Origin: WHSW01 sp963777775
Lineage (GTDB): Bacteria > Actinomycetota > Thermoleophilia > Solirubrobacterales > 70-9
DNA length: 64,000 nt
Direction: 5' to 3'
Assembly (NCBI GenBank): GCA_963777775.1
Contig: CAVZRL010000009.1
Coordinates: 1,488,001-1,552,000 of the forward strand
The notes under the pieces are model-generated. The model ran no database searches, was not told where the DNA came from, and worked only from the letters and a program-made list of their open reading frames with translations. This document shows, one piece after another, positions 17,712-25,172 of the stretch. The stretch's first letter is position 1, and each line of letters opens with the position of its first letter. The translations under genes and the position numbers were made by a program.

Positions 17712-19568
17712 ATGCACGAGATCGACACCGCCGCGACCGAGATCGCCGAGTTCCTTCGGCACTATCCCCCTTTCGACACCCTCGACGATCAGGCGCTGGC
17801 CGCCGTCGCAGCCGTCGCCGAGCTCGAGTCCCACTCCGCGGCGGACACGATCCTCGACAGCGCCGGCGCCACCTCGGAGTCCGCCTACGTCGTCCGGCGC
17901 GGATCGGTCGAGCTGCTGACCAACGGGCGCCTCGCCGACCTGCTCGGCGAGGGCGAGATGTTCGGGTTCGTGTCGTTGCTCGAGGAGCGCCCGCTCGGGT
18001 TCGTCGCCCGAGCCGCAGAGGATACGCTCCTCTACCGGATCCCCGAGCGCGAGATCCGCCCGGTGCTCGAGCGCCCCGCCGCGATGCGCTTTGTCGTCGG
18101 CTCGCTCTCGAAGAGCGTCCGTCTTCTTTCGGGTGAGGAGCGCGAGCCGCCGCCGGCCGCCGGCCGGCCGGTTCGCGAGTTGATTCGCGCGCCGGCGTTG
18201 GTATGCCCACCCGATACGTCGGTGCAGGAGGCGGCCCAGCGGATGGTCGACGCCGGCGCCTCATGCGTGGTGGTCGACCTGGGCGACCGACTCGGGATCG
18301 TCACCGACCGCGACATCCGCGCCCGGGTCGCCGCCTCGGGCGCAGGGCCCGAGACGCCGCTCTCGGCCGTGATGACCGCGCCCGCCCGCAGTGTGGCCGC
18401 GGACCGCTCGGAGACCGAGGCGCTGTTCGAGATGCTCGACCACGGCATCCGGCACCTGCCCGTGCTCGAAGCCGACCGCCGGCTCGTCGGCGTGCTCGAC
18501 GACGTTGACCTGATCGCGAGCGAGCGGCGCGCTCCCTTTCACCTCCGGTCGCAGATCGGGCGCAGTCCCGACGCGGCGGGCGTGGCCGAGGCCGCCGCCG
18601 AGCTTCCTGACACGGTGATCGCGCTGTACGACGCGGATCTGCCGGCCGCGGCGATCAGCCGCACGATCGCGAGCATCCACGACACGATCACCCGCCGGCT
18701 GATCGAGATTGCGCAGGTGGACCTGGGGCGACCGCCCGCGCCGTACACCTGGTTGGCGATGGGCAGCTTCGGCCGCCGCGAGCCGTTCCCGAGCTCCGAC
18801 ATCGACTGCGCGCTGGCATGGGAGGGCGGGGATGAGCCCCAGCTCCAGAAGGCGATGATCACCCTCGCTCGGCGGGTTCTGGATGGGCTCTCAGCGTGTG
18901 GCCTGAAGCCCGACCCCCAGGGTGCGGTCGCCTCGAGCCCGCTGTTTGCCCGTTCGATCGGCCAATGGGAGCGCGCCGCCCGATCGTGGCTCGACGACCC
19001 CGATCGCGACCGCGGTCTGATGCTGCTCTCGGTCGTCGTCGAGAGCGATCCGGTCTGGGGCGCGACGGCGGCGGCCGAGCGCCTCGCGGCAACCTTCGCC
19101 CGGGCCCCGAACCGCGAGCACACCCTGAACCGCCTCGCCGCCGCGGCGCTGACCGAGCGCCCGCCCACGGGCTTCTTCCGCGATTTCGTGCTCGAGAACA
19201 GCGGCGAGCGCCAGGGCGTGCTCGACATCAAGCACGGCGGCCTGTTGCCGATCGAGACACTCGCCCGGTGGGCGGGGCTGGCGGCCGGGGTGAGCGCTGC
19301 GTCGACGACCGCACGCCTGCGAGCTGCGGAGGCCGCGGGAACGCTGACGGCGGCGGACGCTGCCGTGCTGCGCGACGCGTTCGAGCTCGTCTGCGCCCTC
19401 CGGATGGAGCATCAGATCGAACGCATGCGCGCCGGGCTGCCGCCCGACAACCTGATCGACCCCAAGCGACTCGCGCCACTCACCAGGACGTCGCTGAAGG
19501 AGGCCTTCCGCGCGGTGACGAAGGTGCAGCGAGGGATCGGGGCGAAGCTGGGCTTCTCCTTGCGCTGA
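17712..19568 (+). CDS. cNMP-binding / CBS-pair / DUF294 nucleotidyltransferase-like protein
   Basis: 618 residues with a clear domain order: a cyclic-nucleotide-binding fold at about 15-135, a CBS-domain pair at about 157-275 (V-V-D-L-G-D-R-L-G-I-V-T-D-R-D and the second G-V-L-D-D-V-D-L), then a DUF294 putative nucleotidyltransferase (G-S-F-G-R-R-E-P-F-P-S-S-D-I-D, with the family G-S and D-x-D residues) and the DUF294 C-terminal helical domain. Proteins of this build are thought to be signal-responsive nucleotidyltransferases, related to the GlnD uridylyltransferase fold; no substrate is established. ATG 17712 lies 16 bases after the candidate operator and is divergent from the transporter operon. 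That suggests a regulatory link, since DUF294/CBS proteins often sit beside transporters and acetyl-CoA synthetases. Confidence 0.87.
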   Translation: MHEIDTAATEIAEFLRHYPPFDTLDDQALAAVAAVAELESHSAADTILDSAGATSESAYVVRRGSVELLTNGRLADLLGEGEMFGFVSLLEERPLGFVARAAEDTLLYRIPEREIRPVLERPAAMRFVVGSLSKSVRLLSGEEREPPPAAGRPVRELIRAPALVCPPDTSVQEAAQRMVDAGASCVVVDLGDRLGIVTDRDIRARVAASGAGPETPLSAVMTAPARSVAADRSETEALFEMLDHGIRHLPVLEADRRLVGVLDDVDLIASERRAPFHLRSQIGRSPDAAGVAEAAAELPDTVIALYDADLPAAAISRTIASIHDTITRRLIEIAQVDLGRPPAPYTWLAMGSFGRREPFPSSDIDCALAWEGGDEPQLQKAMITLARRVLDGLSACGLKPDPQGAVASSPLFARSIGQWERAARSWLDDPDRDRGLMLLSVVVESDPVWGATAAAERLAATFARAPNREHTLNRLAAAALTERPPTGFFRDFVLENSGERQGVLDIKHGGLLPIETLARWAGLAAGVSAASTTARLRAAEAAGTLTAADAAVLRDAFELVCALRMEHQIERMRAGLPPDNLIDPKRLAPLTRTSLKEAFRAVTKVQRGIGAKLGFSLR

Positions 19569-19603
19569 GGGAGGGCGCGGGGCCTCGCCGCTACTGTTGG
19601 CTC

Positions 19604-19879
19604 ATGCGCGTCGTGGCGTCAGCCCGCGCGGTCGAGCTCGTCCGCGAGCGGGGCGGTCGCCTCTTCGTTTGGCGCACGCGCCGCACGCCCGGCTGCGAGG
19701 GGATGGCGTTCCTGCGCGCGTCGGAACGCCCGCCGGCCGGGGTGGACTTCGACCGTGTGCCGTTCGAGCCGTTCGAGCTTCACCTCGGGGCCATGAGCGA
19801 GCCACCTGCCGAGCTCCAGCTCGACGCACCCGGCGACCGGGTCGAGGCCTATCCCGAGGGTGCGGCCTGGCTGATCTAG
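19604..19879 (+). CDS. Conserved-looking small protein, 91 residues
   Basis: ATG 19604 opens 35 bases after the upstream gene. The product has a compact pattern, an N-terminal helix-strand (A-V-E-L-V-R-E-R-G-G-R-L-F-V-W), C-E-G-M-A-F-L-R-A, then a strand-rich acidic C-terminus ending in A-A-W-L-I. A short HesB/IscA-like or unknown alpha+beta fold is possible but no cysteine pattern supports an Fe-S role (only one Cys). I do not recognise the family. Base use is like that of its neighbours, so it is probably a real gene. Confidence 0.6.
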   Translation: MRVVASARAVELVRERGGRLFVWRTRRTPGCEGMAFLRASERPPAGVDFDRVPFEPFELHLGAMSEPPAELQLDAPGDRVEAYPEGAAWLI

Positions 19880-19890
19880 GTCCAGCGCGC

Positions 19891-21093
19891 TCAGTCCTGG
19901 CCGCGCGCCGTGCCCGCGAGCTTCTGCTTCGGGGTCTCCTTCTCCGGGTCGATGAACGGCTTCTCGACGATCACCGCGGAGGCCGTACCCTCGGGCCGCT
20001 CGACCTCAAGCTCGGTGCCGAGGTCGGAATGCTCGGTGGGCACCATCGCGTAGCCGATGTTCTTCTCGAGCCGCGGCGAGAAGCAGGCCGAGGTCACCTC
20101 GCCGATCCGCCCGCCGTCCTTGTTGACCGGGAACAAATCGATCATCGAGCCGTCGTTGTAAGAGCCGAGCCGCTCGCCGCCGATCTCGACGCCGACGAGT
20201 TTGCGCTTCGCGCCCGCCCGCTTGATCTGTGCGAGCGCGTCCTTGCCGATGAAGTCGGAGCCCTGCTCGAGGTCGACCATCCAGTCATAGCCCATACCGA
20301 CCTCGTAGGGATTCGTGTCGTACCACATGTCGGCGCCGAGGGCGAGGATGCCGCCCTCGATCCGGCGGATGTGGCAGGGCCCGATCACCGCGAGGTCGTG
20401 GGGCTTGCCCGCCTCGAGCACGGCCTCCCAGAGCTTGACGCCGTTTCGGCTCGCGTCGTAGAGGTAGATCTCGTAGCCGAGCTCGCCGGTATAGCCGGTG
20501 CGCGAGACGAGGACCTTCATCCCGTCGAGCTCGTACGGCCGCAGGAAGTAGTAAGGGATCTCGAGGATGCTCTCGCCGAAGAGGTCAATCATGACGTCCT
20601 TTGACTTCGGCCCCTGAACCTGCACCGGCCCGATGTCGATCTCCTTGATCGTCACGTCATAGTCAGAGTTGTGGGCGACGCCCCGCGCCCACAGCTCGAC
20701 GTCGCTGTCGGCGAGCGAGAGCCAGAAGCGGTTCTCCTCCACCCGCATCAGCACGGGGTCGTTGATGATCCCGCCGTCGGGCAGACAGAGGAAGACGTAC
20801 TTGCACTGCTCGACCGCGCACTTGTTCAGGTCGCGAGCGACGAGCAGGTTGGTGAACTCGAACGCGTCGGGCCCGCTGATCTCGATCTGGCGCTCGACCC
20901 CAACGTCCCAGAGCGTGACGCCGTTCAGCAGGTGCCAGTACTCGGCGACCGGGTCGCCGTAGTGGCGGGGGTGGTAGGTGTGGTTGTAGACGCTGTACAT
21001 CTGCACGCCGTGGCGGCGCGATGCGTAGAAGTACGGGGACTTCCGAAGCCGGCTGTACAGCAGGACCTCGGGATGCTCGTTCACCTGTGCCAA
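19891..21093 (-). CDS. Aminomethyltransferase (GcvT/DmdA-like folate enzyme)
   Basis: 400 residues of the GcvT-type THF-dependent methyl/methylene transferase fold without a flavin domain. Visible elements: G-V-T-L-W-D-V-G-V-E-R-Q-I-E-I near residue 60, the folate-site stretch P-D-G-G-I-I-N-D-P, V-S-R-T-G-Y-T-G-E-L-G-Y-E-I-Y, and the C-terminal barrel (G-E-V-T-S-A-C-F-S-P). It resembles glycine-cleavage T-protein and DMSP demethylase DmdA, enzymes that move one-carbon groups to tetrahydrofolate. Start TTG 21093 has AGGAGGAGGAA six bases upstream. It follows the methylene-THF-reductase-like gene by 14 bases, so both are on one transcript and both handle folate one-carbon units. Confidence 0.83.
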   Translation of the reverse strand: MAQVNEHPEVLLYSRLRKSPYFYASRRHGVQMYSVYNHTYHPRHYGDPVAEYWHLLNGVTLWDVGVERQIEISGPDAFEFTNLLVARDLNKCAVEQCKYVFLCLPDGGIINDPVLMRVEENRFWLSLADSDVELWARGVAHNSDYDVTIKEIDIGPVQVQGPKSKDVMIDLFGESILEIPYYFLRPYELDGMKVLVSRTGYTGELGYEIYLYDASRNGVKLWEAVLEAGKPHDLAVIGPCHIRRIEGGILALGADMWYDTNPYEVGMGYDWMVDLEQGSDFIGKDALAQIKRAGAKRKLVGVEIGGERLGSYNDGSMIDLFPVNKDGGRIGEVTSACFSPRLEKNIGYAMVPTEHSDLGTELEVERPEGTASAVIVEKPFIDPEKETPKQKLAGTARGQD

Positions 21094-21107
21094 GGGGGTT
21101 CCTCCTC

Positions 21108-21992
21108 CTACGCGTTGTTCTCTCGGGTCAGCCGCTCGACGAGCCGGCGGCGCCAGCTCTCGGTGCGCTCGAGCTCGTTGAAGGTATAGACATGTAGGCC
21201 GCCAATCCTGGTGGCCGGGTCGGCGATCGACGGAGCCAGTTGCTCGAGCAGCTTGGTCGGACTGTAGACGCGCGGCCGAACCAGCCGCGCGAGCCAGCCG
21301 CGGTGAGCCCGAAGGAAGCGGGCCGACTCGCCGAGTCCGATCTTGAGCGAGATCCGAAGCAGCCTGCGGTTGTCGACCACGCCCGGGATCCCGATCCAGA
21401 TCGGCAGATGCGTGCCCCGATCGCGCACCCGGCGAACCCAGGTGGCGATCACGTCGACCTCGAAGCAGATCTGGCTGACGATGTAGGTCGCCATCGGCTC
21501 CTTCTCGAACATCGCCTCGATCGTGGCGTCGTCGCTGATGAAGTGATGACTCTCGGGGTAGCCGGAGATGCCGATCTCGGGGAATCGCCCGCGCAGCTCG
21601 CCCATCGCCGAGAGCAGGCCCGCGGCGCCTGCAAACTCTCCCGCCGCCTCCCGCGGGTCCCCGGCGATCACGAACACCTCACGCACGTCGGCAGCCTCCA
21701 GCCGTGCAATCACCTGCGCGAGGTGGGCTCGATCGCGGATCAGCCGGGCAGGGAGGTGCGGGACGACGTCGTAGCCGCGTTGATGGAGCCGCTCCGCGAG
21801 CTCAAGCGTGGGGTCGAGCCCGCGGCTCGGCGAGGCGGTGATCGTCAGCTTGACCTCGGTCGGAACGTGCCTCGCGGCCGTGTCCTCGATCCCGTTCAGG
21901 GGCAGGATCTCGTAGCGGGGCCGCTGCAGCCAGGCGAGCAGGGCGGTACCCACGGTCGCGCGCTCCGACGATCGTACCTGGGCCATCATCAT
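21108..21992 (-). CDS. Methylenetetrahydrofolate-reductase-like protein
   Basis: 294 residues of the MTHFR TIM-barrel family. Family marks: E-V-K-L-T-I-T-A-S-P early, V-V-P-H-L-P-A-R, V-F-V-I-A-G-D-P-R-E, I-S-G-Y-P-E-S-H-H and S-Q-I-C-F-E-V-D, corresponding to the strands that bind FAD and folate. Family members reduce 5,10-methylene-THF to methyl-THF. Start ATG 21992 overlaps the stop of the deleted dehydrogenase remnant (ATGATGA), which supports both the start and an original coupled operon. In this setting it probably processes methylene-THF made by demethylation of dimethylglycine/sarcosine-type substrates. Whether it acts as reductase or dehydrogenase cannot be told from the sequence. 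Confidence 0.8.
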   Translation of the reverse strand: MMMAQVRSSERATVGTALLAWLQRPRYEILPLNGIEDTAARHVPTEVKLTITASPSRGLDPTLELAERLHQRGYDVVPHLPARLIRDRAHLAQVIARLEAADVREVFVIAGDPREAAGEFAGAAGLLSAMGELRGRFPEIGISGYPESHHFISDDATIEAMFEKEPMATYIVSQICFEVDVIATWVRRVRDRGTHLPIWIGIPGVVDNRRLLRISLKIGLGESARFLRAHRGWLARLVRPRVYSPTKLLEQLAPSIADPATRIGGLHVYTFNELERTESWRRRLVERLTRENNA

Positions 21993-22263
21993 CGAGCAGT
22001 CGCCGGCTCGACGTCGCGCAGGCGCGCCATGGTGGGATCGAACAGCGGCTCCTCGGCGACCGTGGCCGCTTCTCGCCGCCCCTCGCTGTGGACGCTCACC
22101 CGCGTACCAACCGCCGAGTGGTCGACCGGGAGATAGTCGTAGGCGATGATCCGTTCCGGGCCACGTGATACGCGACGCTGGCGCCGGCAATCCCGCCTCC
22201 GATGATCACCGCGCGCGCCGAAACTGGAAGCGAGTCGGTCCCGACTGGCGCTGCCTGGGCCAC
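21989..22263 (-). pseudogene. Internally deleted remnant of a DMGDH-like FAD-GcvT gene
   Basis: The minus strand begins at GTG 22263 with a perfect FAD-domain N-terminus (A-R-A-V-I-I-G-G-G-I-A-G-A-S-V-A-Y-H-V-A-R). Within a few codons, at about 22150-22163, it changes frame into the far C-terminus of a GcvT-type protein (R-I-I-A-Y-D-Y-L-P-V-D-H, then A-E-E-P-L-F-D-P-T-M-A-R-L-R-D-V) that stops at 21989. The intact neighbour of this type (10380-12920) has 846 residues; here about 35 N-terminal and 50 C-terminal residues remain. Roughly 2.2-2.3 kb has therefore been lost in one internal deletion, leaving both ends, the promoter and the coupling to the next gene in place. Confidence 0.8.
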
Positions 22264-22268
22264 GGCTC

Positions 22269-22278
22269 TGATATATCA
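22269..22278. promoter_or_regulatory. Candidate GntR operator, perfect TGATATATCA palindrome
   Basis: A perfect 10-base palindrome, extendable to a 16-base imperfect one (CT-TGATATATCA-AG with one mismatch pair), in the middle of the 24-base space between the divergent starts at 22263 and 22288. Placed this way, a bound regulator would cover both promoters. The site matches the AT-centred palindromes used by FadR/FCD-type GntR regulators. Autoregulation is inferred. Confidence 0.65.
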
Positions 22279-22287
22279 AAGCTCGAC

Positions 22288-22977
22288 GTGAGCGGTCAAC
22301 CCGTATCGACCCCGCCCTCAGGGCGGCCCACAGACGGCTCCGGCAGCAGCCGGTTGATTGCCGATCGCGCCTACTTCGAGCTGCGCGACCGGATTGTCAC
22401 CCTCCGTCTTCCGCCGGGAACGGCGCTGACCGAGGACGCGCTGATGCGCGAGCTCGATCTTGGACGCACGCCGTTGCGTGAGGCGGTGAAGCGCCTGGCA
22501 CTCGAGAGCCTGGTCGAGATCCGGCCGCGGCGCGGCACTTACGTCACCGATGTGAACGTTGCCGACATCGTCCACATTTCCGAGGTCCGTGCTGAGCTCG
22601 AGGGGCACGCGGCGCAGTTGGCGGCGACGCGCATGGACGATGAGGGGCGGGCCCGGACAGAGGAACTGCTCGCGGAGCTCGGCGCGCTGACCGGTCCCAG
22701 CGACGCGCTGGTTCAGATCGACGAGCACGTCCACCGCCTGGTGTGGGAGGTGAGCGCGAATCCCTACCTGCTCCACACGCTCGAGGGCTACTACGCCCTC
22801 TCACTCCGCGTCTGGCATCTGGTACTCGATCGCGTGCCCGGTCTGTGGGAAGCCGTGCATGATCAGCGCGCCCTGCTCCAGGCGCTGCTCGCCCGCGACG
22901 GAGCGCGCGCCCGCGAGCTCATGCGTGACCACGTGCTTGCCTTCGAGCGCGAAATCGTCGTCGCCTTCACCCGTTGA
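22288..22977 (+). CDS. GntR family transcriptional regulator, FCD subfamily
   Basis: 229 residues. The N-terminal winged helix spans about 25-90 (A-Y-F-E-L-R-D-R-I-V-T-L-R-L-P-P-G; E-D-A-L-M-R-E-L-D-L-G-R-T-P-L-R-E-A-V-K-R-L). The C-terminal FCD domain carries the metal-site pattern: D-E-H-V-H-R-L near the middle, E-A-V-H-D-Q-R-A-L, and L-M-R-D-H-V at the end. FCD regulators bind small acids as ligand and usually repress catabolic operons. Start GTG 22288 gives a full-length protein; TTG 22354 is an alternative that still keeps the whole DNA-binding domain. It is divergent from the deleted dehydrogenase / MTHFR / aminomethyltransferase operon and probably controls it. Confidence 0.87.
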   Translation: MSGQPVSTPPSGRPTDGSGSSRLIADRAYFELRDRIVTLRLPPGTALTEDALMRELDLGRTPLREAVKRLALESLVEIRPRRGTYVTDVNVADIVHISEVRAELEGHAAQLAATRMDDEGRARTEELLAELGALTGPSDALVQIDEHVHRLVWEVSANPYLLHTLEGYYALSLRVWHLVLDRVPGLWEAVHDQRALLQALLARDGARARELMRDHVLAFEREIVVAFTR

Positions 22978-22979
22978 GC

Positions 22980-23738
22980 TCAGTCCACCGGCTGTGCAGC
23001 CAGCATCCCGAGCGCCTCGTCAAGGTCGATCCGCCGGTAGGCCTCGACCGTCCGGCCGTCCTCGACCAGATTCTGCCGGTCGAGCCTGATCTGCGCCCGT
23101 GCCGCGGATGCGAACTCGCCCGTGGGCGACGCTATCGTCTCCGCGTAGGCCCGTTGCCGAGCGTCGCCGGCGCGCAGCTTGGCCATCCGTGATTCCGGGG
23201 CCAAGACGTCGTCCACGTAGCCCTCGCTCACCGGGTTGCTCGCGATGCGGACGTCAGCGTCGTGGGCGCGCCCCGACCGCGAGTACGCCACACAGGTGGC
23301 GATCCGGCGCCGCGCGCTCGCCACCGTTTCACGCGCGTACGCGGGCTGCCCCGGTTCGGCCTCTTCGACGATCAGCCGCGTGATCGCGCGATCGTTGACC
23401 GCCCGCAGGATCTGCTCCGGCTCCTCGGACACCACCAACTCCTTGTGCGCCGGCCAGACATCCAGCCTCGCGTAGTCCCCGAGCGGCCGACCCATGTGGA
23501 ACAGGAAGTAGTCCGGGTAGATGAAGAAATCCGGCCCCCGCGCACGCTGGAGGTCGTAGAAAGCGGTGATCGTGGCGGTGATCAGCGCGCTCGCGCCCAC
23601 ACCGCCATACGGCGAGCGGATGACCACGCCGAGCCGGTCCTGCTCGCCGAATCCCCCGAATAGGTCGGCGAGCCGGACCTCGCGCCCGCCGGCGCTGATC
23701 TCAAATGACGAGCTGCGCAGCTCCCGCGACGAGTGCAT
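22980..23738 (-). CDS. Unrecognised protein of 252 residues in the N-methyl catabolism island
   Basis: ATG 23738 to TGA 22980, two bases from the convergent GntR stop. I do not recognise the family. Visible features are a strand-rich N-terminal half with D-L-F-G-G-F, V-V-I-R-S-P-Y-G-G-V-G-A-S and F-F-I-Y-P-D-Y-F-L-F-H-M-G-R-P-L-G, and a charged helical C-terminal half (residues about 130-245). There are no membrane segments or signal peptide. One Cys only. A TGGTATATCA element resembling the GntR palindromes is about 86 bases upstream of the start, so it may belong to the same regulon. A stress or substrate-handling role would be a guess. Confidence 0.7.
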   Translation of the reverse strand: MHSSRELRSSSFEISAGGREVRLADLFGGFGEQDRLGVVIRSPYGGVGASALITATITAFYDLQRARGPDFFIYPDYFLFHMGRPLGDYARLDVWPAHKELVVSEEPEQILRAVNDRAITRLIVEEAEPGQPAYARETVASARRRIATCVAYSRSGRAHDADVRIASNPVSEGYVDDVLAPESRMAKLRAGDARQRAYAETIASPTGEFASAARAQIRLDRQNLVEDGRTVEAYRRIDLDEALGMLAAQPVD

Positions 23739-23823
23739 CGTGGGGCGCCACCCGGTCCTCGCGGATCGGCGGCGGCCTACCCTCCCGCATTCGCAGCGAG
23801 GCCAACGTCGTCGAGCACGGCCT

Positions 23824-23833
23824 TGGTATATCA
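23824..23833. promoter_or_regulatory. Third copy of the GntR-type palindrome, TGGTATATCA
   Basis: Nearly palindromic (its reverse complement is TGATATACCA) and shares eight of ten bases in order with the site at 22269. It lies 86 bases upstream of the ATG of the unrecognised gene 22980-23738, inside the 326-base gap 23739-24064. Confidence 0.45.
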
Positions 23834-23944
23834 GTGCTCCTGCGGGCGCTGCAAGCCTCGAGCCGCAACGACCACGCCCACGATCAGCATCGAGACGAGC
23901 AGGATCAGGCCGACGTACTCCCCGTGCCCTGCCGCGTTCGCCGC
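23831..23944 (-). other. Small transmembrane reading frame without a clear start codon
   Basis: Within the gap 23739-24064 the minus strand holds a 37-codon frame ending in TGA at 23831. It reads G-H-G-E-Y-V-G-L-I-L-L-V-S-M-L-I-V-G-V-V-V-A-A-R-style sequence: one convincing 18-20-residue membrane helix followed by a short basic tail. It is bounded upstream by an in-frame TGA at 23945-23947 and has no ATG, GTG or TTG before the helix. It may be a small membrane protein whose start was lost or frameshifted, or chance. The remainder of the gap shows only the palindrome at 23824. Confidence 0.3.
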
Positions 23945-24064
23945 TCAGGCGCCGGACGCGGTCGGCAAGGAATGTGCCCCTATTGTTCCCACGGCCAAGC
24001 CTAGTCCAGGTACCCGGACAACGAAAACCCGCCGCAACCAAGCCAGTTTGCAGGGGCTTCTGAG

Positions 24065-24150
<86 letters not shown>

Positions 24151-24241
24151 TTGAGGGGAGGGCGATTCTAGACGGCTGCGGCGCGATCTCGGCAGCGGCG
24201 GACTGCGGCCTTGCATCCGTCCGCTGAGGGGTCTACTATCA

Positions 24242-24255
24242 CGAACGTGTGTTCG
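24242..24255. promoter_or_regulatory. SOS box (LexA operator) of lexA
   Basis: CGAACGTGTGTTCG, a perfect match to the actinobacterial/Gram-positive SOS box CGAAC-N4-GTTCG, 35 bases upstream of the lexA GTG. It indicates autoregulation of lexA in the DNA damage response. Confidence 0.93.
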
Positions 24256-24289
24256 ACCTACGAGGCCCCGGGCGAAGGAGCGAGCTGAC

Positions 24290-24892
24290 GTGGATCTGAC
24301 CAAGCGCCAGAAGGAGATCTTCGACTTCATCGGCAAGTACGCCGCCAAGTACGGATACCCGCCGACCGTGCGCGAGATCGGCAAGGCGGTCGGGCTGCAC
24401 TCCTCTTCGACCGTGCACGCGCACCTCGCGAACCTGGAGAAGATCGGCCTTCTGCGCCGTGATCCGACCAAGCCGCGGGCGATCGAGCTGCTCGTCGACA
24501 AGGCGAAGCGGGCGATCAAGCAGACCGGCCTGCCGCTGGTCGGCCAGGTCGCCGCCGGTGAGCCGATCCTCGCCGAGGAGAACATCGAGGACTACCTAGA
24601 GGTGCCCGACGTGATCGGCGGCGAGACCGGCGACTACATCCTCCGTGTCAAGGGCGACTCGATGATCGGGGCCGGGATCCTCGAGGACGACTACGTCGTC
24701 GTGCGCCCGACCGAGGCCGCCGACAACGGCGAGATCGTGGTCGCGCTGATCGACGACGAGGCGACGGTAAAGAGCTTCTACCGCGAGAAGGACCGGGTTC
24801 GGCTCGAGCCGGCGAACAAGGCCTACAAGCCGATCCGCACCCGCGACGTCCACCTGCTCGGCCGGGTGGTCGGGGTCTTCCGCACGGTCTGA
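24290..24892 (+). CDS. lexA: LexA repressor
   Basis: 200 residues. An N-terminal winged helix (T-K-R-Q-K-E-I-F-D-F-I; P-T-V-R-E-I-G-K-A-V-G-L-H-S-S-S-T-V) is followed by the S24 self-cleavage domain with the Ala89-Gly90 scissile bond (Q-V-A-A-G-E-P), nucleophile Ser124 (K-G-D-S-M-I-G-A-G) and general base Lys161 (A-T-V-K-S-F). All catalytic parts are intact. GTG 24290 has GAAGGAG upstream, and a perfect SOS box lies in the promoter. LexA represses SOS genes and is cleaved with RecA nucleoprotein filaments after DNA damage. A second perfect SOS box in this window lies at 41287. Confidence 0.97.
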   Translation: MDLTKRQKEIFDFIGKYAAKYGYPPTVREIGKAVGLHSSSTVHAHLANLEKIGLLRRDPTKPRAIELLVDKAKRAIKQTGLPLVGQVAAGEPILAEENIEDYLEVPDVIGGETGDYILRVKGDSMIGAGILEDDYVVVRPTEAADNGEIVVALIDDEATVKSFYREKDRVRLEPANKAYKPIRTRDVHLLGRVVGVFRTV

Positions 24893-24894
24893 GG

Positions 24895-25119
24895 ATGAGC
24901 GCGGTCGCAACAAGCGAGCGTCGGGCGAGCGCGGCGAGCGTGCCCGCGCGGCCGGCCCGGCGGCTGTTCGAGTCCGAGCCCGGCCGGGTCTCGCTCGAGG
25001 CGGCGATCCTGCGGATCTGGTCGCAACTTGACTCTGAGGGGCGCGCGGCGTGCCCGGTCTGCGCGCACCCGATCGAGGCCGGCGCCGCCTGCGGGTCCTG
25101 CGGCTCCGAGCTCTCCTAG
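24895..25119 (+). CDS. Small zinc-ribbon protein
   Basis: 74 residues starting two bases after the lexA stop, so probably co-transcribed with lexA. The first half is basic and Ala-rich and contains R-R-L-F-E-S-E-P-G-R-V-S-L-E-A-A-I-L-R-I-W, likely a helix. The C-terminus is a compact zinc ribbon, C-P-V-C then C-G-S-C-G, separated by ten residues. Function unknown; the shared promoter would place it in the SOS response, which is inference. Confidence 0.7.
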   Translation: MSAVATSERRASAASVPARPARRLFESEPGRVSLEAAILRIWSQLDSEGRAACPVCAHPIEAGAACGSCGSELS

Positions 25120-25172
25120 GCCGGCTCGAGCTCAACCCGACGTTGACGCAACCAGTGGCGCCTCCTACACTC

